Assembly: GCF_001646665.1 (NCBI RefSeq)
Contig: NZ_LWBU01000383.1
Span: 1-64,000, forward strand
Direction of reading: 5' to 3'
Source: Streptomyces noursei
Lineage (GTDB): Bacteria; Actinomycetota; Actinomycetes; Streptomycetales; Streptomycetaceae
Length of the DNA stretch: 64,000 nucleotides
Of this stretch, positions 25,978 through 34,927 are shown one piece after another; within the stretch, counting starts at the first letter, position 1; the number at the start of each line of letters is the position of its first letter. Position numbers and translations under genes: made by a program. The notes below the pieces were generated by a model. That model had not been told where the DNA came from and ran no database searches. It saw nothing but the letters and a program-made list of their open reading frames with translations.

Positions 25978-27267
25978 TCAGCGGTCGTCGTTGAGGGTGG
26001 CGGTGATGCGGGCCGAGGCCGCCTTCGCCTCGCGCTCCGCGGACTTGCCCTCCAGGACCGCCGTCATGTACGGCTTGATCGGGTTGGCCGCCTCGACCGC
26101 GGCCCACTGCGGCGAGTTGGGCGTGGCCCGGCCGCGGGCGGCGCCGACGGCCATCGCCGCGGTCGCCTCCTGGCCGCGCACGGCGCCGGCCAGGGTCGAC
26201 TTGTTGGGGACGTAGTTCATCGTGCGGGCGAGGTCCGTCTGCCACTTCTCGCCCGCCAGCGCCGCCACCACGTCCATCGCGGCGTCCCGGTCGCCGGAGT
26301 TGCGCGGGATGATCAGGTCGGAGCCGCCGGTGAACACCGCGCACGGCTCGTCGGCGGTGCGGCCGGGGATCGGGAAGAAGCCCACCTTGCCCTTGAGGGC
26401 GGGGTTGCGTTCCTCGATGGCGGCCGCGGCGCTCGGCGGAGCGATGATCTGGGCCACGTCGCCCCGGGCGAAGACCTGTGCCTGCGGCGGGTTCTCCTCG
26501 TCGGCGTTCCTGGGGCCGTCGCCGAGTGCCTGGAGCTCCTTGTAGACGGCCATGCCGCGCAGTGCGGCGGGGGTGTCCAGGGTGCCCGTCCACCTGCCGT
26601 TGCGCTCCACCGCGAGTTCACCGCCCTCGTCCCAGACGAAACCGGCGAGGGTGTACCAGTCCTGCCCGGCGAGGTAGATGCCCTGGGTGCCGCCGGGCCC
26701 GTCGTCGAGCTTCTCGGTGTCCTCCAGCCACTGTTCGCGGGTCCTGGGCGGTGCCTCGACGCCGGCCCGGTCGAACAGGTCCTTGTTGTAGATGACGACG
26801 CGGTTCGCGGCGTACCAGGGGATCCCGTACTGCGCGCCCCGGACCTTGCCGGGCTCGGCGAGGCCGGGCAGCCAGTCCTGGTAGCCGAGGTCCCGCACGG
26901 ACTCCAGCGTCAGGTCGTGCAGCAGCTCCGTCTCGGCGTACTGGGCGACCTGGGTGTTGCCGACCTCGATGACGTCGGGGGCGTCCTCGCTCGCGAGCGC
27001 GGCCGTGACCTTCTTCCCGATGCCGGTCCACTCCTGGAAGGTGACGTCGAGCGTGACGCCGGGGTGCTCCTTCTCGTACGCGGTGGTGAACCGCTCCAGG
27101 AAGTCGTCGGACACGCTGCCCTTCATGAGCCAGACCGAGACCGTCCGGGCGCCTCCCTCCCCGTCGCCGCCGCCGGGCAGGACACCGCCGCACCCGGTCA
27201 GGCCGGGCACGGCCACGGAGACGAGCGCGCACGCCCAGACGGGCAGGCGCTTCTTCACGTAGGTCAC
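25978..27267 (-). CDS. Extracellular sugar-binding lipoprotein (ABC transporter, orphan)
   Basis: A 429-residue type I solute-binding protein of the MalE/UgpB kind. The N terminus has KKR, a hydrophobic stretch and the lipobox LTGC near residues 22-25, so it should be a membrane-anchored lipoprotein. The two-lobe binding fold is supported by ERFTTAYEKEHPGV, the APDVIEVGNTQVAQYAE segment and a typical GGSDLIIPRNS region. The GTG at 27267 has AAGG eight bases upstream. No permease or ATPase genes flank it, so it must pair with transporter parts elsewhere. Ligand unknown, probably a sugar or oligosaccharide. Confidence 0.88.
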   Translation of the reverse strand: MTYVKKRLPVWACALVSVAVPGLTGCGGVLPGGGDGEGGARTVSVWLMKGSVSDDFLERFTTAYEKEHPGVTLDVTFQEWTGIGKKVTAALASEDAPDVIEVGNTQVAQYAETELLHDLTLESVRDLGYQDWLPGLAEPGKVRGAQYGIPWYAANRVVIYNKDLFDRAGVEAPPRTREQWLEDTEKLDDGPGGTQGIYLAGQDWYTLAGFVWDEGGELAVERNGRWTGTLDTPAALRGMAVYKELQALGDGPRNADEENPPQAQVFARGDVAQIIAPPSAAAAIEERNPALKGKVGFFPIPGRTADEPCAVFTGGSDLIIPRNSGDRDAAMDVVAALAGEKWQTDLARTMNYVPNKSTLAGAVRGQEATAAMAVGAARGRATPNSPQWAAVEAANPIKPYMTAVLEGKSAEREAKAASARITATLNDDR

Positions 27268-27498
27268 AGAGGTCACCTTTTGCGTGTGCAGGGACAGTGG
27301 ACCCGACGTGGGGGGAGGCGAAGCGGGTTCGCCGCGGGCGTGATGGCTGGGATTTTGGTATGGACCAACTGGCGGGTCAAGGGGGAGGCGGCTCCGGGCA
27401 CCACACCCGGGGCCCGCATGCCGCGCGGACCTCGGCGTCGTGGTGCACCGTGGAAGGAGGCACCGGGCGATGACGACCTGGCGAACGAGGAGACCCCC

Positions 27499-27726
27499 AT
27501 GTCGCACCACACCTACCGCGTCACCGAGATCGTCGGCACCTCGCACGAAGGCGTGGACGACGCGATGCGCAACGGCATCGCGCGCGCCTCCGAGACCCTG
27601 CGCAACCTGGACTGGTTCGAGGTGACGCAGGTCAGGGGGCACATCGAGGACGGACGCATCGCCCATTACCAGGTCGGGATGAAGGTCGGCTTCCGCCTGG
27701 AGGAGCCCACCGAGGGAACCGGCTGA
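27499..27726 (+). CDS. Dodecin family flavin-binding protein
   Basis: A 75-residue protein matching dodecin, a hollow 12-subunit sphere that stores flavins or coenzyme A. The family pattern YRVTEIVGTS at the start, the helix EGVDDAMRNGIARASETL, the flavin-stacking Trp39 (LDWFEV) and the closing VGMKVGFRLE strand are all present. The ATG at 27499 follows GGAG. It is a single gene with its own promoter region upstream. Confidence 0.92.
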   Translation: MSHHTYRVTEIVGTSHEGVDDAMRNGIARASETLRNLDWFEVTQVRGHIEDGRIAHYQVGMKVGFRLEEPTEGTG

Positions 27727-27799
27727 CCGCCGACCGGCCGCACACGAGCCCATCCCCTCCGAAGGCATCCGAAGGCCCGCCCGGGCACGGCCCTCCGGC

Positions 27800-28288
27800 T
27801 CAGGTGCGGCCCTCCTTCTCCTGGGCCTCCACCAGGGCCTCGGAACTGTCCGCCCAGCGGGCCCGTACGACCCGGTATCCCGCCCGTTCGGCGGCGTCGC
27901 ACACCAGCTCGTCGTCGTCGACGAGCATGCGGACCTCACGGGTGCCGGAGAGGCGACGCAGGACCTCCAGCTTGGTGACCCGGGCGGGCCTGCGGTCCTG
28001 GTTGCCGCGCATGTGGATCGGGCCCTCGGGCAGGCCGTGCTCGGCCAGCCAGGCGACGGTGTCCCGGCGGCACCGCTCGGGACGGCCGGTGAGGTACACC
28101 ACGTCGCACTCCTCGGCGGCCTCCAGGCACAGCTCCACGCCCCGGGCGAGCGGCGGGTCCTGCGGGGCGGCGGCGAAGAAGGCGTCCCAGTCGCGCGGGC
28201 GGCGCTCCAGAAAGCCCTGCCGGTGCCGGGCGTCGGAGAGGGTGTTGTCCAGGTCGAAGACGGCCAGTGGCCTGCTGTTTCGCGTCAC
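27800..28288 (-). CDS. HAD-superfamily phosphatase
   Basis: A 162-residue cytosolic HAD protein. The catalytic motif FDLDNTLSD places the nucleophile Asp at 12 and the acid/base Asp at 14. Motif II is YLTGRPE near residue 60, and motif III/IV is MLVDDDELV near 125. The short cap resembles that of the polynucleotide-kinase 3'-phosphatase subgroup. GTG start at 28288 is chosen because the catalytic motif begins ten residues later. Substrate unknown. Confidence 0.85.
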   Translation of the reverse strand: MTRNSRPLAVFDLDNTLSDARHRQGFLERRPRDWDAFFAAAPQDPPLARGVELCLEAAEECDVVYLTGRPERCRRDTVAWLAEHGLPEGPIHMRGNQDRRPARVTKLEVLRRLSGTREVRMLVDDDELVCDAAERAGYRVVRARWADSSEALVEAQEKEGRT

Positions 28289-28337
28289 GGGGCCCAGCGT
28301 AGGGAATCCCCGCCGGGCGGAGGTGTTGAACAGGGGC

Positions 28338-29384
28338 GTGAGCTCATCGATCGCCAAGACACGTCTGTCGGTACTGGACCGGTCCCGCACCCGCGAGGGG
28401 GAGGACGGCGGGTCCGCCCTGCGCGCCACCGTGTCCCTCGCCCGCGAGCTGGAGGGGCTCGGCTACCACCGCTTCTGGGTGTCGGAGCACCACGGCGTGC
28501 CGGGGGTCGCGGGTTCGGCGCCGACCGTGCTGGCGGCCGCCGTGGCCGCCGCGACGAGCACCATCCGGGTGGGCACGGGCGGGGTGATGCTGCCGAACCA
28601 TCAGCCCATGGTGGTGGCCGAGCAGTTCGGGGTGCTGGAGTCCCTCTTCCCGGGGCGGATCGACATGGGACTGGGCCGTTCGGTGGGGTTCACGGACGGT
28701 GTCCGGCGGGCGCTGGGCCGCGGCAAGCAGGACGCCGACGACTTCGCGGGGCAGCTGGACGAGCTGCTGGGCTGGTTCACGGGCTCGCAGCGGGCGCACC
28801 CGCAGGTATACGCGCGGCCCGCCGAGGGGTTGCGGGTGCCGCCGTACGTCCTGGCCACCGGCGAGGGCGCGGCCGTCGCCGCCGCGGCGGGTCTGCCGCT
28901 GGTGATCGGCGACCTGAGGGGGCGGGCGAAGGTGGTGGCGGCGGTCGAGCGGTACCGCGCGGAATTCCGGCCCTCCGTCTGGTCCCCGGAGCCGTACGTG
29001 GTGGTGGCGGGTACCGTCGCGGTCGCCGCGACCGAGGAGGAGGCGGCTCGGCTGCTGATGCCGGAGGCCTGGGCGCTGGCGTACTCCCGTACGCGGGGCG
29101 TGTTCCCGCCGCTGGAGCCGCCGGAGCGGATCGGCTCGCGGGCGATGACGGACAGGCAGCGGGAGTTCTACGCGTCGGGGCTGCGCGGGCACATCCACGG
29201 CACCGAGGAGCAGGTGCGGGACGCGCTGGAGCGGGCGGTGGCGGAGACGGCGGCCGACGAGGTCCTGGTGACGACGAGCACGTACGACCGTGCGGCGCTG
29301 CTGGACTCGTACGCCAGGCTCGCCCGGGTCGCGGGCCTGACCAGGGCGGACACCTGGACTGGCGGGCATGTCCGGCCCTCATGA
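28338..29384 (+). CDS. LLM-class flavin-dependent oxidoreductase
   Basis: A 348-residue luciferase-like TIM-barrel enzyme of the subgroup close to bacterial luciferase (MsnO8-like), marked by LSVLDRS near the start, GYHRFWVSEHHGVPG near 45 and RVGTGGVMLPNHQP near 75. These enzymes use FMNH2 or F420H2; which one cannot be told from sequence. A GTG start at 28338 is likely. The 3' end overlaps the UvrA-like gene by 17 bases, indicating translational coupling. It is outside the peptide cluster. Confidence 0.88.
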   Translation: MSSSIAKTRLSVLDRSRTREGEDGGSALRATVSLARELEGLGYHRFWVSEHHGVPGVAGSAPTVLAAAVAAATSTIRVGTGGVMLPNHQPMVVAEQFGVLESLFPGRIDMGLGRSVGFTDGVRRALGRGKQDADDFAGQLDELLGWFTGSQRAHPQVYARPAEGLRVPPYVLATGEGAAVAAAAGLPLVIGDLRGRAKVVAAVERYRAEFRPSVWSPEPYVVVAGTVAVAATEEEAARLLMPEAWALAYSRTRGVFPPLEPPERIGSRAMTDRQREFYASGLRGHIHGTEEQVRDALERAVAETAADEVLVTTSTYDRAALLDSYARLARVAGLTRADTWTGGHVRPS

Positions 29385-31770
29385 CCTTGATCCGTGCATC
29401 CGCGTCCGGGGCGCCCGGGAGCACAACCTGCGCGGGGTGGACGTGGACGTCCCGCGTGACGCGCTCGTCGTGTTCACAGGGGTCTCCGGTTCGGGCAAGT
29501 CGTCGCTCGCGTTCGGGACGATCTACGCGGAGGCGCAGCGGCGGTACTTCGAGTCGGTCGCGCCGTACGCCCGACGGTTGATCCACCAGGTCGGGGCGCC
29601 GAAGGTCGGGCGGATCACCGGTCTGCCGCCCGCGGTGTCGCTGGAGCAGCGCCGCTCGTCGCCGCAGGCGCGGTCCTCCGTCGGTACGGTCACCACGCTG
29701 TCGAACTCGCTGCGGATGCTGTTCTCGCGGGCGGGCGACCACCCGCCGGGCGCCGAGCGGCTGGACTCGGACGCCTTCTCGCCGAACACGGCCGCCGGGG
29801 CGTGCCCCGAGTGCCACGGCCTGGGCCGGGTGCACAGCACCCGCGAGGAGCTGCTGGTGCCGGATCCCGGGCTGTCGATCCGGGAGGGGGCCATCGCGGC
29901 CTGGCCGGGCGCCTGGCAGGGCAAGAACCTGCGGGACGTGCTGGACGCCCTGGGGTACGACGTCGACCGGCCGTGGCGGGAGCTGTCCCGCGAGGACCGG
30001 GAGTGGATCCTGTTCACCGACGAGCGGCCGGTGGTCACCGTGCACCCGGTGCGGGAGGCGGGCCGCATCCAGCGCCCCTACCAGGGCACGTACACCAGTG
30101 CGCGGCGGTACGTGCTGCACACGTTCGCCGACTCGAAGAGCCGGACGCTGCGGGCGAGGGCGGAACGGTTCCTGGAGAGCGCGCCCTGCCCGGTGTGCGG
30201 CGGGAGCCGGCTGCGGCCCGAGGCCCTGGCCGTCACCTTCGCGGGCCGGACGATCGCCGAGCTGGCGGCCCTGCCGCTGACCGAGCTCGCCGGGGTCCTC
30301 TCGTACGCGGGCGAAGGCGGCGGTGACGCGGGCGGCGACGGCGGCGGCGCCGGCGAGGAGACCGCGCGGGTGCTGACCGCCGACCTGGCGGCCCGGATCG
30401 GCACGGTCACGGAGCTGGGTCTCGGGTATCTGAGCCTGGACCGGCCGACGCCGACCCTCTCCCCCGGTGAGCTGCAGCGGTTGCGGCTGGCCACCCAGCT
30501 GCGCTCGGGCCTGTTCGGGGTCGTGTACGTGCTGGACGAGCCGTCGGCGGGGCTGCACCCGGCCGACACGGAGGCGCTGCTGGTGGTGCTGGACCGGCTG
30601 AAGGCGGCGGGCAACTCGGTGCTCGTGGTGGAGCACCACCTGGGCGTGGTGCGGCGGGCCGACTGGCTGGTGGACGTGGGACCGCGGGCGGGCGAGCACG
30701 GCGGGCGGGTGCTGCACAGCGGCCCGCCGGAGGAGCTGCGCGCGGTCGGGGAGTCGGTGACGCGCCGGTACCTCTTCGACCGCGGCGCGGCGCCCGCGCG
30801 GGCGGTGCGGGAGCCGTCGGGGTGGCTGAGGGTCGGGCCGGTCACGCGGCACAATCTGCGGGGCCTGGAGGCCGAGCTGCCGCTGGGCACGCTGACGGCG
30901 GTGACGGGGGTGTCCGGTTCGGGCAAGTCGACCCTGGTGGGCGAGCTGACCGGCGACCTGCCGGGGGTGGGCCGCCTGGTCACGGTGGACCAGCGCCCGA
31001 TCGGCCGGACGCCGCGCTCGAACCTGGCGACGTACACGGGACTGTTCGACGTGGTCCGCCGGGTGTTCACGGCCACGGAGGAGGCCCGGGCGCGCGGTTA
31101 CGCGGCGGGGCGGTTCTCGTTCAACGTGGCGGGCGGGCGGTGCGAGACGTGCCGGGGCGAGGGGTTCGTCTCGGTGGAGCTGCTGTTCCTGCCCAGTACG
31201 TACGCCCCGTGCCCCGACTGCGGCGGTGCCCGCTACAACCCGGAGACGCTCCGGGTGCGGTACCGGGGGCGGAACATCGCCGAGGTGCTGGACCTGACGG
31301 TGGAGGCGGCTGCGGAGTTCTTCGCGGACACCCCCGGCGCCGTCCGCAGCCTCGGCGCCCTGCTCGACGTGGGCCTCGGCCACCTGCGGCTGGGGCAGCC
31401 GGCGACGGAGCTGTCGGGCGGCGAGGCCCAGCGGATCAAGCTGGCCGCCGAACTCCAGCGCGCGCGCCGCGGCCACACCCTGTACGTGCTGGACGAGCCC
31501 ACGACAGGGCTCCACCCGGCGGACGTCGAGGTGCTGATGCGGCAACTGAACGGACTGGTCGACGCCGGCCACTCGGTGGTGGTCGTCGAGCACGACATGG
31601 ACGTGGTGGCGGGCGCCGACTGGGTCGTCGACCTCGGCCCGGGCGGCGGCGACGAGGGCGGCCGTGTCGTCGCCGCCGGCACCCCCGCGGAGGTGTCGCG
31701 TTCGACGGCCGGCCGCACCGCGCCGTACCTGGCGGCGGCCCTGGGGGGCTGCCGCGGCAGCGGTCCCTGA
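29368..31770 (+). CDS. UvrA-like ABC ATPase (class II UvrA)
   Basis: An 800-residue soluble tandem ABC protein. Two Walker A motifs, GVSGSGKSS near 38 and GVSGSGKST near 513, two signature segments (LSPGELQRL and LSGGEAQRI) and paired CxxC zinc modules (CPEC, CPVC; CETC...CPDC) follow the UvrA plan. It is about 150 residues shorter than canonical UvrA, as in UvrA2/DrrC proteins that lack the UvrB-binding domain. Such proteins give tolerance to DNA-binding antibiotics, including self-resistance in producers. It lies only 170 bases from the left side of the peptide cluster, so a resistance role is possible but unproven. Confidence 0.9.
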   Translation: MSGPHDLDPCIRVRGAREHNLRGVDVDVPRDALVVFTGVSGSGKSSLAFGTIYAEAQRRYFESVAPYARRLIHQVGAPKVGRITGLPPAVSLEQRRSSPQARSSVGTVTTLSNSLRMLFSRAGDHPPGAERLDSDAFSPNTAAGACPECHGLGRVHSTREELLVPDPGLSIREGAIAAWPGAWQGKNLRDVLDALGYDVDRPWRELSREDREWILFTDERPVVTVHPVREAGRIQRPYQGTYTSARRYVLHTFADSKSRTLRARAERFLESAPCPVCGGSRLRPEALAVTFAGRTIAELAALPLTELAGVLSYAGEGGGDAGGDGGGAGEETARVLTADLAARIGTVTELGLGYLSLDRPTPTLSPGELQRLRLATQLRSGLFGVVYVLDEPSAGLHPADTEALLVVLDRLKAAGNSVLVVEHHLGVVRRADWLVDVGPRAGEHGGRVLHSGPPEELRAVGESVTRRYLFDRGAAPARAVREPSGWLRVGPVTRHNLRGLEAELPLGTLTAVTGVSGSGKSTLVGELTGDLPGVGRLVTVDQRPIGRTPRSNLATYTGLFDVVRRVFTATEEARARGYAAGRFSFNVAGGRCETCRGEGFVSVELLFLPSTYAPCPDCGGARYNPETLRVRYRGRNIAEVLDLTVEAAAEFFADTPGAVRSLGALLDVGLGHLRLGQPATELSGGEAQRIKLAAELQRARRGHTLYVLDEPTTGLHPADVEVLMRQLNGLVDAGHSVVVVEHDMDVVAGADWVVDLGPGGGDEGGRVVAAGTPAEVSRSTAGRTAPYLAAALGGCRGSGP

Positions 31771-31936
31771 TCCGACGGCGGCCCGCTCTCCGGAGGTGCG
31801 TGGCCGCATCGTCGCAACCGTCGCCCGCCACCCGCTCCCCCTCGCGCACGATCGTGGGCTCAGCGCCCGTACTGTGCCCGTACCGGCCGGCTGACGAGCC
31901 GCATGCACGGGGATTTCCGATGTGCCTGGAGGGGCG

Positions 31937-32329
31937 ATGTTGCGTCTGGGAGTGTTGAGTACGGTCTTCGTGGTGGAGAGGCTCGCCGGGACACGGGAGC
32001 CTCCCGCCGGCGCCTGGCACGCCCTCGTGCGTGCTCCGGAAGGCCTGACCGTGGTGCGGGGCGCCGGGGCCGAAACCGCCGCGGAGGACCGATGGACGGG
32101 TCTGTACGACGTGGACGCTGGACATGGTCTGGACACGCCCGGGTTGCTGGCCTCCGTGGTCGGGCCACTGGCGGAGGCGGAGGTGCCGGTCTTCGTGGTC
32201 TCGACGTACGACGCCGACCTGGTGCTCGTGCCCGCGCGCCGAACGGACGACATGGTCGTGGCGCTGGAGGCGGCGGGACACGAGCTGGTGCGTGACGACA
32301 CGCGCTGGGACGCCCTGGCCCGGAGCTGA
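31937..32329 (+). CDS. ACT-domain protein
   Basis: A 130-residue protein with a C-terminal ACT-type fold of the CASTOR/ACT_7 subgroup (roughly residues 60-130: GLLASVVGPLAEAEVPVFVVSTYDADLVLV), preceded by another alpha/beta half. ACT modules bind amino acids and act as sensors. The ATG at 31937 follows a GGAGG site. It may be a conserved chromosomal gene flanking the cluster or an amino-acid sensor belonging to it; its place at the edge leaves this open. Confidence 0.75.
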   Translation: MLRLGVLSTVFVVERLAGTREPPAGAWHALVRAPEGLTVVRGAGAETAAEDRWTGLYDVDAGHGLDTPGLLASVVGPLAEAEVPVFVVSTYDADLVLVPARRTDDMVVALEAAGHELVRDDTRWDALARS

Positions 32330-32337
32330 CGCCGCGG

Positions 32338-32365
32338 GTCCGCGACGTGGTCACATGTCGCGGAC
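32338..32365. terminator. Bidirectional hairpin at left cluster edge
   Basis: Perfect 9-base arms GTCCGCGAC (32338-32346) and GTCGCGGAC (32357-32365) with a 10-base loop lie between the converging ACT-domain and LLM reductase genes, overlapping the stop of the latter. Confidence 0.6.
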
Positions 32366-33247
32366 GGCGTGGAGGGCGTCCGCCGCGATGCGGTGGAGTG
32401 CCTCGGGGTCGGCTGCGTAGATGCCTTCCTCACGGGGCGCGTGGAGGACGAGGTGGGTGATGCCCGCCTTCGCGTAGGACTCGGCCATCTTGAGGAAGGC
32501 GTCCGGTGTGGACAGGAAGTCGCCCGCCGGATCCGTGACGACGAAGATGCGATCCACTTCGTCGACGTCGCGGCCCGAGCGGCCGCAGGCCTCACTCAAG
32601 GCGGCGACCTGCGCCGCGACCGCCTCCAGGCACTCCTCCGGGGTGAACCCCCGTGCCCAGTCGGTCGGCCCTGTCGTCACCCAGGCCTGTCCGTACCGTG
32701 CGGCCAGCGCGAGTCCCCTGGGCCCGGTGGCGGCGATGGCCATCGGGAGGCGGGGGCGCTGAACGCACCCGGGGATCATGCGGGCTTCGTACGCGGAGAA
32801 GTGCGTCCCCGTGAAGGTGGTGACCGGGTTGCGCAGCAGTTCGTCCGTGAGCTGCACGAACTCCTCGAAGCGCTCGGTGCGTTCGCGCCGGGAGAAGGTG
32901 TCCTGGGTCAGGACGTTCGAGTCGCCCGCGCCGACCGATCCGGTTCCGACGCCCAGGACGAACCGGCCTCCCGAGATGTCGTCGAGGGCGATGGCGTCCT
33001 TGGCCGCGCCGACCGGATGGCGGAAGTTGGGTGAGGTGACCAGCGTCCCGAGCGTGGCTCTGCTCGTGACGCCGGCCGCCGCGGCGAGGACCGGAAAGGT
33101 GGAGAGCCAGGGGCCGTCCTTCAGGCTGCGCCACGACAGATGGTCGTAGGTCCACAGGGAGTCGTAACCCAGCTCGTCGCAGGTACGCCATGTGTGGGCG
33201 GCTTGCGCCCATCGCTTCTCCGGCAGGATCAGGACACCTGTACGCAT
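32351..33247 (-). CDS. LLM-class F420-dependent oxidoreductase (LmbY-like candidate)
   Basis: A 298-residue luciferase-like enzyme. Segments RTGVLILPEKRW, YDSLWTYDHLSW and the cofactor/phosphate-loop region RFVLGVGTGS resemble F420H2-dependent reductases. In lincomycin, pyrrolobenzodiazepine and hormaomycin pathways the F420H2-dependent reductase (LmbY, TomJ, HrmD) reduces the unsaturated 4-alkyl-proline precursor. Here it sits 12 bases after the RidA gene and near the other genes of that set, so the same role is inferred. Sequence alone supports only an F420/FMN-type LLM reductase. Confidence 0.75.
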   Translation of the reverse strand: MRTGVLILPEKRWAQAAHTWRTCDELGYDSLWTYDHLSWRSLKDGPWLSTFPVLAAAAGVTSRATLGTLVTSPNFRHPVGAAKDAIALDDISGGRFVLGVGTGSVGAGDSNVLTQDTFSRRERTERFEEFVQLTDELLRNPVTTFTGTHFSAYEARMIPGCVQRPRLPMAIAATGPRGLALAARYGQAWVTTGPTDWARGFTPEECLEAVAAQVAALSEACGRSGRDVDEVDRIFVVTDPAGDFLSTPDAFLKMAESYAKAGITHLVLHAPREEGIYAADPEALHRIAADALHAVRDM

Positions 33248-33259
33248 GATCGAGTCCCT

Positions 33260-33649
33260 TCAGCTGTCGAGGAAGGCATCGGCTTCCACTTCCACCAGCA
33301 GCGAGGGATGCGCCAAGGCCGAGACCTCGACGATCGTGCTGGCGGGGAGGATTCCGGCGAAGAAACTCAGGTGTACGCGACCGATGGCCTCGAGTTCACT
33401 GATGTCCGTGACGTAGAAACGGGTCCTGACGACGTCCTGGAGTGAGGCACCGGCCTCTTCCAGTGCGTCCTTGATCCGCTGTAGGCACTCGGCGGTCTGG
33501 GCCACGATGTCGGGGCCGCCGACCGGTCCTTCCGGCGCCGAGGCCGTACACCCGGCGACCGTCACGCAGGGCCCCACACGAACGGCGCGAGAATACCCGA
33601 AGATCTTCTCGAAATGTGTTCCCGCGGCGATCAGCTGGCGCTTCGACAT
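33260..33649 (-). CDS. RidA family protein (imine/enamine deaminase)
   Basis: A 129-residue YjgF/YER057c/UK114 protein. The C-terminal part has the family's RTRFYVTDISE segment with the Arg that binds carboxylates, and ends in LVEVEADAF. RidA proteins hydrolyse reactive enamines and imines; cluster-borne relatives can also isomerise or protect unstable intermediates. It leads an operon with the LLM reductase and starts 100 bases from a 16-base palindrome, so both are probably under the same pathway control. In a route running through cyclic enamines (dihydropyrroles) such a protein is plausible as a tailoring or isomerising helper. Confidence 0.85.
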   Translation of the reverse strand: MSKRQLIAAGTHFEKIFGYSRAVRVGPCVTVAGCTASAPEGPVGGPDIVAQTAECLQRIKDALEEAGASLQDVVRTRFYVTDISELEAIGRVHLSFFAGILPASTIVEVSALAHPSLLVEVEADAFLDS

Positions 33650-33749
33650 AATGGCTCCCTATTTCTCCTACCGGCTCTCACCGCCGACGGATTCGGCTTC
33701 CGACTATGTCAAAGCCTGCCCCCGCGTTCCGCGTTGTCGGCGAGGTGAT

Positions 33750-33765
33750 GTCCCGCCGGCGAGAC
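33750..33765. promoter_or_regulatory. Putative LmbU-type operator, site 1
   Basis: GTCCCGCCGGCGAGAC, a palindrome with one mismatch, between the divergent RidA and tyrosine-hydroxylase-like genes (100 and 143 bases from their starts). Near-identical sites recur at 37664 and 47396. The core CGCCGGCG is what I recall being reported as the LmbU recognition core. Confidence 0.7.
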
Positions 33766-33908
33766 GCTGCACCACGAAATTCGATCCCCCGGTTCTCGAA
33801 CACCGCACCGCGGTCGAGTCGGAAGTACGTTTACGGTCGTCGGCCGCCACATCCCGGCCCATGTCACCGTCACGGAGTCCGACTCCTTCTCTCCCACAGG
33901 AAGCACTC

Positions 33909-34880
33909 ATGAATCTGTCAGAGAACAGAGCTCTCTCCACCGCTGCGCCGACGGCGGGGCGTTGGGGATACGGCGGGCATCTCTACGGTCTGGAGCCCCT
34001 GGCACTCCCCGCCACGTTCCTCGGCCGGGACACCGGCGACGGTCCCCCGTACGACCCGGATGACGATCCGCTCGCCTCGGGCGCCCTGCTGCCGGAGTTC
34101 GAGCCGGCCATGGGCGCCGACCTGATGCCGTACGACGAGGGCGAGCTGGAACGGCTCTTCTGGTTCCGGTGGATCACCGGCCATCAGACCACCTTCGCGG
34201 TATGGCAGGTGCTGAGTGCGGTTCTCGAGGAGGGAAAGGACCCGGGTGCGGACGGCGACGGGCTCGCCCGTGCGGCAAGCTGCCTGGTTCGCACCTATTC
34301 CTTGATGCTGCTGTACGCGAGCTCCACGCCGCAGGACATGTACGAGCGGGTCATCAGAGACCCGATGGCGCGGCAGCATCCCAATCTCAGCGGCTCCTGG
34401 GCCCGCGATTACGCCGGGGTCCGCCCTCTCATCCGTGGAAAGGTCTCCCTCGGAAGTGAGGCCGCGGCAGCCGACCTGGCCTTCGAGTGCGATCTCAACG
34501 AGCGCATACACAAGGGCATCGCGGCGCGGGTCGTCCCGTCCGGAGTGTCCTTGCTCCTGACGCCCGGCGTGCGGCAGCGAACGAGGGAACTCCGGAGGGA
34601 GACCCTTCTCTGGTTGTACGACGGCATTTTTCTGACGACCAGGATGCCGGTTTCCTACACGACGGTGGTGCGCCAGCTCGTCCGCCGGATCCAGGCGATC
34701 CACCTCGACGTCTCGGCGAACGGCCTGTATCCCGCCCGCGCGCGGAACACCGCCCCCGAGCCCGCCGAGTTGTCGACCGACGACGTCAGGGAACTCAAGG
34801 CGTCGTTCATCTCCACGCTGCAGGAGCTGACCGACCTCCTCGGCGCCCCCGCATGCGCGTCGAGGCGCGCAGCCCAGTGA
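33909..34880 (+). CDS. Tyrosine 3-hydroxylase-like protein (LmbB2/HDTH family candidate)
   Basis: A 323-residue soluble protein, mostly helical by composition, with segments WGYGGHLYGLEPL near 20, FWFRWITGHQTT near 84-95 and CDLNERIHKGIA near 200. I read it as a member of the haem-dependent tyrosine hydroxylases (LmbB2, Orf13, SfmD type), which convert L-tyrosine to L-DOPA. The evidence is partly resemblance and partly context: the same cluster has an L-DOPA-dioxygenase-like gene, an LmbA-like gammaglutamyltransferase and an F420-type reductase. The haem ligand cannot be assigned by eye. ATG at 33909 follows AGGAAG. First gene of a plus-strand unit under palindrome site 1. Confidence 0.6.
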   Translation: MNLSENRALSTAAPTAGRWGYGGHLYGLEPLALPATFLGRDTGDGPPYDPDDDPLASGALLPEFEPAMGADLMPYDEGELERLFWFRWITGHQTTFAVWQVLSAVLEEGKDPGADGDGLARAASCLVRTYSLMLLYASSTPQDMYERVIRDPMARQHPNLSGSWARDYAGVRPLIRGKVSLGSEAAAADLAFECDLNERIHKGIAARVVPSGVSLLLTPGVRQRTRELRRETLLWLYDGIFLTTRMPVSYTTVVRQLVRRIQAIHLDVSANGLYPARARNTAPEPAELSTDDVRELKASFISTLQELTDLLGAPACASRRAAQ

Positions 34881-34927
34881 CCGAACGTGCATTTCCCAGC
34901 CGCGACATTCAAAGGGGTAGGTGTTCC

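Noticed and set aside
16571..27267. LacI regulator (16571) as the controller of the sugar-binding lipoprotein (25978)
   Set aside because: They are 8 kb apart with unrelated operons between, and no shared operator-like palindrome was found.
25978..27939. Longer 653-codon version of the sugar-binding protein
   Set aside because: The extra N-terminal part overlaps the dodecin and HAD phosphatase genes antisense and would bury the signal peptide and lipobox in the middle of the protein.
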